From Burkholderiaceae bacterium (GTDB lineage Bacteria > Pseudomonadota > Gammaproteobacteria > Burkholderiales > Burkholderiaceae_F), in NCBI GenBank assembly GCA_013696665.1, contig JACCYC010000193.1:1-6635 (forward strand): DNA of 6,635 bases. Direction: 5' to 3'. Within the stretch, counting starts at the first letter, position 1. Each line of letters begins with the position of its first letter. The notes under the pieces were generated by a model, which saw nothing but the letters and a program-made list of their open reading frames with translations, was not told where the DNA came from and searched no databases. Of the stretch, positions 1 through 5,257 are shown piece by piece. The translations under genes were made by a program, and so were the position numbers.

Positions 1-141
1 ATCGGCCACAAGATCGCAATCCGCGATCTGCAGAACGACGACACGGTGATCAAGTACGGTACCGACATCGGGCGCACGATCGCGCCGATCAAAGTCGGCG
101 AACATCTGCATGTGCACAACGTTAAAACCAAGCGGTGGTGA
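1..141 (+). CDS. UxaA-family lyase small subunit (SAF domain), C-terminal 46 residues
   Basis: This is a partial gene whose start lies upstream of the window. Frame 1 is open from base 1 to a TGA at 139-141 and gives 46 residues. The segment carries the C-terminal half of a SAF domain, with GHKIAIRDL, then a VIKYG element followed by IG, and the ending GEHLHVHNV. This series is typical of the N-terminal domain of altronate and galactarate dehydratases (UxaA, GarD), and of the separate small subunit of two-gene members such as (2R)-sulfolactate sulfo-lyase SuyA, which are about 90-100 residues long. Such subunits pair with the large catalytic subunit, whose gene begins 4 bases downstream. It is cytoplasmic. 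Family assignment is firm; substrate is unknown. Whether a normal N-terminal half exists cannot be seen here. Confidence 0.85.
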   Translation: MGHKIAIRDLQNDDTVIKYGTDIGRTIAPIKVGEHLHVHNVKTKRW

Positions 142-145
142 TGCA

Positions 146-1327
146 ATGAAACACAACGGAAACGGTACTAAAGACACGTTCATGGGCTATCGCCGTGAAA
201 ACGGCCGCGTCGGCGTGCGCAATCACGTGATCGTTTTGCCGGTCGACGATCTCTCGAACGCCGCGTCGGTAGCGGTGGCCAACAACATCAAGGGCGTGAT
301 GGCGCTGCCGCATCCTTATGGCAGGCTGCAGTTCGGCGCCGATCTCGAGCTGCACTTTCGCACGCTGATCGGCACCGGCAGCAATCCGAATGTCGCGGCG
401 GTCGTCGTGATCGGTATCGAAGATCAGTGGACGCAGAAGATCGTCGACGGCATCGCCGCAACCGGCAAGCCGGTGATCGGGTTCGGCATCGAGCAGCACG
501 GCGATCACGACACGATCATGCGGGCGTCGAAAGCCGCGCGCGAATACGTGCAGTGGGCCAGTGAGTTGGAGCGCGAAGAGTGTTCGATCGATACGCTATG
601 GGTGTCTACCAAGTGCGGCGAGTCGGATACGACGTCGGGCTGCGGTGCCAATCCGACAGTCGGCAATGCGTTCGACAAGCTGTATCCGCTCGGCACCACG
701 CTGGTGTTCGGCGAGACCACCGAGTTGACAGGCGGCGAGCACCTCGTTGCCGAGCGCTGCAAGACGCCCGAGGTGCGCGAGAAATTCATGCAGTATTTCA
801 ATCGTTATCAGGAAGTGATCGATCGACACAAGACCAGCGATCTTTCCGATTCGCAGCCGACCAAGGGCAACATCCTCGGTGGGCTAACGACAATCGAAGA
901 GAAAGCACTCGGCAATATTCAGAAGATCGGGCGCAAATGCATGATCGACGGCGTGCTGGACAAGGCCGAGGCGCCGACCGGGCCGGGCCTATGGTTCATG
1001 GATTCGTCATCGGCTGCGGCAGAGATGGTGACGTTGTGCGCGGCGTCCGGTTACACGGTGCATTTTTTCCCAACCGGACAGGGCAACGTAATCGGCAATC
1101 CAATCCTGCCCGTGATCAAACTGTGCGCCAATCCGCGCACGGTGCGCACGATGAGCGAGCACATTGACGTCGACGTCTCGGGCCTGCTGCGCCGTGAGAT
1201 GTCTCCGGATGAGGCGGGGGACGCTTTGATCGACATGATGTATCGCACCGCCAATGGCAGGCTGACGGCGGCAGAAGCGCTCGGGCACCGTGAATTCGTA
1301 CTGACAAGGTTGTACGAAAGCGCTTGA
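146..1327 (+). CDS. UxaA-family dehydratase/lyase large (catalytic) subunit
   Basis: This 393-residue protein belongs to the altronate/galactarate dehydratase C-terminal family, which removes water (or sulfite in SuyB) from 2-hydroxy acids by beta-elimination. Visible family motifs are GYRRENGRVGVRNHV at residues 14-28, KCGESDTTSG at 156-165 followed by GANPTVGNAFD, GETTELTGGEHLVAERC at 189-205, PTKGNILGGLTTIEEKALGN from 238, and FPTGQGNVIGNPILPVIKL at 308-326. The length near 390 and the separate SAF subunit gene fit the two-gene branch, which includes SuyAB, rather than the fused altronate dehydratase of about 500 residues. I chose the ATG at 146, 4 bases after the upstream stop, because the conserved GYRRENGR block follows within 15 residues. 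An ATG at 110 would overlap the SAF gene by 32 bases. The stop TGA overlaps the next start. It could act on a hydroxy-diacid made by the other enzymes of this operon, but that is inference. Confidence 0.85.
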   Translation: MKHNGNGTKDTFMGYRRENGRVGVRNHVIVLPVDDLSNAASVAVANNIKGVMALPHPYGRLQFGADLELHFRTLIGTGSNPNVAAVVVIGIEDQWTQKIVDGIAATGKPVIGFGIEQHGDHDTIMRASKAAREYVQWASELEREECSIDTLWVSTKCGESDTTSGCGANPTVGNAFDKLYPLGTTLVFGETTELTGGEHLVAERCKTPEVREKFMQYFNRYQEVIDRHKTSDLSDSQPTKGNILGGLTTIEEKALGNIQKIGRKCMIDGVLDKAEAPTGPGLWFMDSSSAAAEMVTLCAASGYTVHFFPTGQGNVIGNPILPVIKLCANPRTVRTMSEHIDVDVSGLLRREMSPDEAGDALIDMMYRTANGRLTAAEALGHREFVLTRLYESA

Positions 1328-2040
1328 TGTCTGTGCTGCATGTCTCGGTGTGGCGCGGCACCGAAGATGGCCGCTACGTCGACTTTGAAGTGCCGCGACA
1401 GACGAGCCAGACCGTGCTCGACGTCGTCACGCACATTCAACGCAAGATCGATTCAACGCTCGCGTATCGCTACGCGTGCCGGGTCGGCATGTGCGGTTCT
1501 TGTGCAATGACCGTCAACGGGGTGGCGCGTTGGACCTGCCGCACACATGTCAGCGCGGTTGCGCAGGACGATCGACTCGAAATCGCGCCGCTTGCAAACC
1601 TGCCCGTGGTGCGCGATCTGGTGACCGACATGCGCGAGTTTTTCGATAAATGGACGCGTGCGAAAGGTCAGTTTCAAGGCTCGCGGACGCGCCGCGACGA
1701 TTTCGCCGCGGTGAATCCTCAGAGCAAGGCGTCGCAAGCGCTGCAGGCCGGGATTGAATGCATCGGCTGCGGCGTCTGCTACGCGTCATGTGACGTAGTG
1801 GGATGGCGCGCCGACTACCTCGGTCCCGCTGCATTGAATCGCGCATGGACGTTAATCAACGACACGCGCGACGTGGCGCGCATCGAGCGCCTCCGTGCCA
1901 TCTCGGGCGACGCCGGCTGTCATAGCTGCCATACGCATATGAGTTGTACCGAGCGTTGCCCGAAACACATCGCGCCGACGGCATCGATAGCGGGCTTGAA
2001 ACGCGCGACCGCCGCGGCGATGATGAAGGGCGACCTTTAG
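1327..2040 (+). CDS. Succinate dehydrogenase/fumarate reductase-like iron-sulfur subunit
   Basis: This 237-residue protein has the two-domain layout and length of SdhB/FrdB (about 240). The N-terminal ferredoxin domain carries [2Fe-2S] cysteines C51, C56, C59 and C71. The C-terminal helical domain has CIGCGVCYASC (C145, C148, C151, C155), then C201, C207 and C211 before PKHIAP, which match the ligands of the [4Fe-4S] and [3Fe-4S] clusters. The GPAALNRA and PKH segments look more like FrdB than SdhB. Its role is to carry electrons between the flavoprotein and the membrane quinone site. Oddities are Asp156 where Pro usually follows the fourth cysteine, an additional Cys198, and His204 at the site that decides 3Fe versus 4Fe clusters. 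The ATG at 1327 shares a base with the preceding TGA (TGATG), implying coupled translation. Its flavoprotein partner is encoded about 3.2 kb downstream. Confidence 0.93.
   Translation: MSVLHVSVWRGTEDGRYVDFEVPRQTSQTVLDVVTHIQRKIDSTLAYRYACRVGMCGSCAMTVNGVARWTCRTHVSAVAQDDRLEIAPLANLPVVRDLVTDMREFFDKWTRAKGQFQGSRTRRDDFAAVNPQSKASQALQAGIECIGCGVCYASCDVVGWRADYLGPAALNRAWTLINDTRDVARIERLRAISGDAGCHSCHTHMSCTERCPKHIAPTASIAGLKRATAAAMMKGDL
2026..2030 (+). promoter_or_regulatory. Ribosome binding site deciding the GTG start of anchor 1
   Basis: AAGGG lies inside the end of the Fe-S subunit gene, nine bases before the GTG at 2040. It supports that start over the in-frame ATG at 1944. Confidence 0.6.
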
Positions 2041-2381
2041 TGCAGAACACGCTCGTGGAAGCGCGCCTGTGGCTCGCGCAACGAGCGTCGGCCGCAGTTC
2101 TGGGAATTTGTGTGGTGGTGCACTTGATCACGATCATCTATGCAACGCGCGGAGGCCTGTCGGCAGCCGAAATACTGGCTCGCACACGCGGCAATGGGGC
2201 GTGGCTGGCGTTCTATGTTGTTTTCGTCCTGGCGGTCGCGGTGCACGTTCCGATCGGGCTGCGGGCCATCGCGGTCGAATGGCTCGGTTGGCGCAGCCGC
2301 GCCGGGGATGCGCTGCTGATCACTTTTAGTTTCGCGCTGGTTGCAATGGGCTTCGGTGCCATATGGGGATTGTTTTTCTAG
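2040..2381 (+). CDS. SdhC-type membrane anchor subunit 1 (putative cytochrome b)
   Basis: This is a 113-residue hydrophobic protein with three predicted membrane helices at about residues 16-35, 54-76 and 89-112. Helix II ends with VHVPIGLR, matching the H-x3-G-x-R motif that holds the haem histidine in E. coli SdhC. His28 in helix I is a second candidate ligand, and R15-x-S17 resembles the quinone-site R/S pair. The size matches a small Sdh anchor. I start it at GTG 2040, which overlaps the previous TAG by one base and has AAGGG nine bases upstream. The frame is open further upstream, to an ATG at 1944, but that extension would overlap the Fe-S gene by 97 bases and adds a non-hydrophobic tail. 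It probably binds haem b and quinone together with the next gene's product. SdhC versus SdhD naming cannot be decided, as both anchors look SdhC-like. Confidence 0.8.
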   Translation: MQNTLVEARLWLAQRASAAVLGICVVVHLITIIYATRGGLSAAEILARTRGNGAWLAFYVVFVLAVAVHVPIGLRAIAVEWLGWRSRAGDALLITFSFALVAMGFGAIWGLFF

Positions 2382-2395
2382 GCCGCGCGTAAACC

Positions 2396-2758
2396 ATGAG
2401 AGGCAATAGTGTCCCCGCGCGGCATCATCCCAACCGAGGCCGGCAGGCTTACCTGGCCTTTATTGTGCATCGGTTGAGCGGCTTTGCGCTCGCGTTATTT
2501 CTGCCGGTGCATTTCTGGGCACTCGGACGAGCGTTGACGGCCGAGGCCGAGCTCGAAGGTTTTTTGCGCTGGAGCGACAGCCCTTCGGTCAAGGCGGCCG
2601 AATGGGTGTTGGTGCTGTTGCTCGCCGCGCACGCCGGCGGCGGAATAAGATTGCTGGCGCTGGAGTTTCTTGCATGGCGCGAGTGGCATCGGTCGTTGCT
2701 GGCGGTGGCAGCAGCGTTTTCTGTAGTGGTGGGGCTCGCGTTTGCGTTGGCGCTTTAA
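2396..2758 (+). CDS. SdhC-type membrane anchor subunit 2 (putative cytochrome b)
   Basis: This 120-residue protein has three predicted membrane helices at about 20-43, 66-90 and 98-120. Helix I contains IVHRLSG (residues 23-29), the HRxSG signature of SdhC in which Ser and Arg line the quinone site in E. coli. It is followed by LPVH with His39. Helix II ends in AHAGGGIRLLALE (78-90), where His79 begins the H-x3-G-x-R motif and is a likely haem b ligand. It should form the membrane part of the flavin dehydrogenase together with the preceding subunit. The gene begins at ATG 2396, 14 bases after the previous stop, and I see no strong Shine-Dalgarno sequence. No other in-frame start is better, since the N-terminal basic stretch and HRLSG need this one. 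The assignment to the Sdh/Frd anchor family is firm; the number of haems is open. Confidence 0.85.
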   Translation: MRGNSVPARHHPNRGRQAYLAFIVHRLSGFALALFLPVHFWALGRALTAEAELEGFLRWSDSPSVKAAEWVLVLLLAAHAGGGIRLLALEFLAWREWHRSLLAVAAAFSVVVGLAFALAL

Positions 2759-2759
2759 C

Positions 2760-2765
2760 GGAGGA
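2760..2765 (+). promoter_or_regulatory. Strong ribosome binding site before the solute receptor
   Basis: GGAGGA sits 4 bases before ATG 2770 and 10 bases before ATG 2776. It is the best Shine-Dalgarno match in the window, which would fit the usual need for more copies of a periplasmic binding protein than of the enzymes around it. Confidence 0.65.
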
Positions 2766-2769
2766 ACTG

Positions 2770-3738
2770 ATGAAGATGATGCGGATGTTCGTGTTTGCCA
2801 TGGCGTCGCTGCTGTCACTCGGCGCGCTCGGACAATCACCCAGCTATCCAAGCAGGACGGTGCGCATCGTCGTGCCATTTGCTGCAGGCGGCGCAACGGA
2901 TATCGTCACGCGCATCCTTGCGCAGAAACTCACCGAGGCGTGGGGTCAGGCGGTCGTGGTGGAGAATCGCGCCGGCGCCGGTGGCAACATCGGCGCCGCA
3001 GAAGTCGCCAAGGCCACACCCGATGGCTATACGTTGCTGATGACGTCGGGCTCGGTCGTAACGGCGAATCAGCACATTTACAAGAACATGGGATTTGATC
3101 CGCGCACCGATCTGCTGCCGATCACCTTGGTAGCCAGCGGGCCGCAGGTCATCGTCGTCAATCCTTCGCTGCCGGTAAAGACCTTGAAGGACTTGATCGA
3201 CCTGGCCAAGTCCAAGCCCGGCACACTGAACTATGGCCACGCCGGTATCGGCAGTCAAACTCATTTAGCCGCCGAGAATTTTCTTTACACGACCGGGCTG
3301 GAGATCCAGAACATTCCCTACAAAGGCGAGGGTCCGGCGATCACCGATCTGGTGGCGGGACAAATCAATCTCGCGACGCCCAATCTGCCGGCGGCGATTC
3401 AATTTATCAATTCGGGAAAACTGCGGGCGCTCGCGGTGACCGGCAAGGAGCGGTCGCCTGCACTGCCCAACGTGCCAACGGCCTCGGAGACCGTGCCGGG
3501 GTTCGAAAACACCGGGTGGTTCGGACTGATGGCACCCGCGGGAACGCCGCCGTCGATAATCGATCGCATCCATCGCGATGCGGCCAAGGTGCTCGACACG
3601 ACCGATATGCGGGCGCGTTTTTTCGTTCAAGGTATGACCCCGACTTCGATGACGCCGCAAGCATTCGGGACGCGTATTCAAAACGAAAGCGCGCGCTGGA
3701 GCACCGTGGTGCGCGACCGCAAGATCGCGGCCAACTAG
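2770..3738 (+). CDS. Bug-family (TctC-like) tripartite tricarboxylate transporter receptor
   Basis: This is a 322-residue exported solute-binding protein. A signal peptide covers about residues 1-21: a basic start with repeated Met, a hydrophobic core, then GALG before QSPSYPS. The mature part opens with YPSRTVRIVVPFAAGG and GATDIVTRILAQKL, the Bug hallmark, then VVENRAGAGGNIG (about 56-68) and PDGYTLLMTSGS. GTLNYGHAGIGSQTHLAAE and IPYKGEGPAITDL around residues 150-195 form the rest of the ligand cleft seen in this family. Bug proteins capture carboxylates and other small acids in the periplasm, and normally serve a TctA/TctB permease, neither of which is in this window. The frame is open upstream to 2602, but the start is ATG 2770 (or 2776) because of the GGAGGA site and the signal peptide. 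Its place between the redox subunits and the hydratase suggests it binds the substrate of the pathway. Which ligand it binds is unknown. Confidence 0.95.
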   Translation: MKMMRMFVFAMASLLSLGALGQSPSYPSRTVRIVVPFAAGGATDIVTRILAQKLTEAWGQAVVVENRAGAGGNIGAAEVAKATPDGYTLLMTSGSVVTANQHIYKNMGFDPRTDLLPITLVASGPQVIVVNPSLPVKTLKDLIDLAKSKPGTLNYGHAGIGSQTHLAAENFLYTTGLEIQNIPYKGEGPAITDLVAGQINLATPNLPAAIQFINSGKLRALAVTGKERSPALPNVPTASETVPGFENTGWFGLMAPAGTPPSIIDRIHRDAAKVLDTTDMRARFFVQGMTPTSMTPQAFGTRIQNESARWSTVVRDRKIAAN

Positions 3739-3759
3739 CGTGCGAACCTGCGACAGTTA

Positions 3760-4635
3760 ATGCTTCAAATCGATCTCGCGCAGGTTGAAACCGCCGCCAA
3801 GGAACTTTACGTTCGGGCATTGAAGCAGCTGCCGCCGGACATCAAGGCCGGATTTGCGCGCCTTTCTGAAACCGAGACCAACGCGACCGCGCGGCGCGTG
3901 CTCGGCACGATGCTGACCAACATCGCGGTTGCCGAGCAAACCGACAACTTGCTCTGCCAGGACACCGGCATACCCATTTACAACGTCACGATCGGCAGCG
4001 GCGTGGTCGTTGACGGCGCGCGGCTAAAGACGGCGATTCGTCGGGGCTGCGAGCGGGCAACACGCGAACATTCGCTGCGCTCATCGATCGTGCATCCGAT
4101 CACGCGCGTCAACGAGCACAGCTCGTGCGGCCGCGAGGTTCCGGTGATGCACTTCGACTTCGATGCCAGCGAGCAGATGTCGATTGAAATGATCCCGAAG
4201 GGTTCGGGTTCCGAGAACAATTCGTTCCTGAAGATGGCGATCCCGGCTGATGGGGTCGACGCGATCAAGACATTTGTGATCGACTGTGTATTGAATGCCG
4301 GAGGAAAAACGTGCCCGCCCACGATCGTTGGGGTCGGCATCGGCGGCACTTCCGATTTATGCATGCATCTCGCCAAGCGCGCAGCGGGCAGGCCGCTGGG
4401 CACGCGATGCACCGATCCCGGCGGCGCAGTGCTCGAGGCGGAACTGAGCAATGCGGTCAACTCGCTCGGGGTGGGGCCGCAAGGACTGGGTGGGGACAGC
4501 ACCGCGTTTGCGGTTCACGTGGAGCTCGCAGCCACGCACATCACGATGAACCCGGTGGCGGTCAATATGCAATGCCATTCGGCCCGGCGAGCGCGTGCGA
4601 CTTTCAGTCAACGCGGCATCGAGTACGGGTTTTAG
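3760..4635 (+). CDS. Class I fumarase/tartrate dehydratase-type hydratase, alpha subunit
   Basis: This 291-residue protein is the Fe-S-cluster subunit of a two-gene class I hydro-lyase (FumA N-terminal/TtdA type), which adds water to fumarate-like diacids or removes it from malate- or tartrate-like ones. Three cluster cysteines are visible: C66 in LCQDTG, C185 in KTCPPT and C272 in QCHSARR. The C66-C185 spacing of 119 equals that recalled for E. coli FumA. KGSGSENNSF (147-156), GVGIGGTSD (191-199) and LGVGPQGLGGDSTA (236-249) are further signatures, and Asp68 corresponds to a substrate-site acid. Unlike usual class I fumarases, the NTxDNTP-like stretch reads NEHSSCGREVP (118-128). The start is ATG 3760, with a weak Shine-Dalgarno sequence, 21 bases after the receptor gene. 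The beta subunit follows after 6 bases. Family is sure. Fumarate, mesaconate, tartrate or another diacid are all possible substrates. Confidence 0.92.
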   Translation: MLQIDLAQVETAAKELYVRALKQLPPDIKAGFARLSETETNATARRVLGTMLTNIAVAEQTDNLLCQDTGIPIYNVTIGSGVVVDGARLKTAIRRGCERATREHSLRSSIVHPITRVNEHSSCGREVPVMHFDFDASEQMSIEMIPKGSGSENNSFLKMAIPADGVDAIKTFVIDCVLNAGGKTCPPTIVGVGIGGTSDLCMHLAKRAAGRPLGTRCTDPGGAVLEAELSNAVNSLGVGPQGLGGDSTAFAVHVELAATHITMNPVAVNMQCHSARRARATFSQRGIEYGF

Positions 4636-4641
4636 GAATCA

Positions 4642-5253
4642 ATGGCGCATCACGAACTAGTTACGCCTGTTACCGGGCAACAAGCACGTGCGCTCCGCAT
4701 CAACGACACCGTCACGTTGCAACGTACGCTGTTCGGCATTCGTGATGCAACCCTGATTCATTTGTTCGACCGCGGCCGTATGACGCGCTTTGATTTGAAC
4801 GGACACGCGGTGATTCACACGGCACCCAACGTGAAGGCGGTGCCGCGTTCGGTCGAGCATCCCGCCGGCTATGCGCCGTTGTGCGTCGGCACCACCACTT
4901 CGGCGCGAATGGAGCGGTTTACCCATGCGCTGATGAGCGAATACGGCGTACGCGTCATCATCGGCAAGGGCGGCATGGGTAAACAGACGCTTGCCGCATT
5001 CAGCGAGCTCGGCGGTGCATACCTCGCAGTGGTCGGCGGTGCGGCCGCGCTCGAGACCACGTGGATCGAGCGCATTGAAGATGTCGACATGGACGATCTG
5101 AATCCCGAATCACTGTGGCGCTTTGCGATCCGCGACTTCGGCCCGCTGCTGGTGGCGATGGACAGCTACGGCGGCAGTCTGTACGACGCGGTAGCCGACG
5201 CTGCGCAGGCGCGGCGCGCCGATGTCCTGCGGTCGCTTGGTGTAAGGACCTAG
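4642..5253 (+). CDS. Class I fumarase/tartrate dehydratase-type hydratase, beta subunit
   Basis: This 203-residue protein matches the length of TtdB (about 200) and the C-terminal half of class I fumarases. It supplies substrate-binding residues to the Fe-S alpha subunit encoded just before it. Recognisable parts are R34-D35, DLNGHAVIH (51-59), GTTTSARME (83-91), IGKGGMG (107-113) with Lys109, VVGGAAAL (130-137), the NPESLW block (154-159) and DFGPLLVAMDS (165-175). Departures from the family consensus are clear. RDxxH reads RDATL, so the usual His is Leu38 with a His two residues later; the GPTTS loop reads GTTTS; and the usual GP after the buried strand is AP. ATG 4642 follows an AGGA that overlaps the alpha stop codon, so the pair is likely translated together. 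It is cytoplasmic. The altered loops hint at a substrate other than plain fumarate. Confidence 0.9.
   Translation: MAHHELVTPVTGQQARALRINDTVTLQRTLFGIRDATLIHLFDRGRMTRFDLNGHAVIHTAPNVKAVPRSVEHPAGYAPLCVGTTTSARMERFTHALMSEYGVRVIIGKGGMGKQTLAAFSELGGAYLAVVGGAAALETTWIERIEDVDMDDLNPESLWRFAIRDFGPLLVAMDSYGGSLYDAVADAAQARRADVLRSLGVRT
5244..5248 (+). promoter_or_regulatory. Ribosome binding site deciding the TTG start of the flavoprotein
   Basis: AAGGA lies nine bases before TTG 5258, inside the end of the hydratase beta gene. An in-frame TAA at 5243-5245 closes the flavoprotein frame upstream, so the start must lie between there and the dinucleotide-binding motif. TTG 5258 is the only good candidate. Confidence 0.65.
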
Positions 5254-5257
5254 ACGC

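Noticed and set aside
110..145. Upstream ATG at 110 as start of the UxaA large subunit
   Set aside because: It overlaps the SAF subunit gene by 32 bases and adds 12 residues with no family similarity. ATG 146 sits just after the upstream stop.
580..1167. Second + frame of 195 codons inside the UxaA large subunit gene
   Set aside because: Arg/Gln/Ala-rich translation typical of an out-of-frame reading, without motifs or an upstream ribosome binding site.
1944..2039. ATG at 1944 as start of anchor subunit 1
   Set aside because: It would add 32 charged residues overlapping the Fe-S gene. GTG 2040 has a ribosome binding site and a stop/start overlap, and gives a normal anchor length.
2602..2769. 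Long upstream extension of the receptor frame
   Set aside because: It covers the end of anchor 2 and would bury the signal peptide. GGAGGA and the signal sequence fix the start at 2770 or 2776.
3978..4502. Antisense open frame of 174 codons opposite the hydratase alpha gene
   Set aside because: It is a shadow of the GC-rich coding strand, lies fully inside a clear gene, and its translation shows no recognisable motif.
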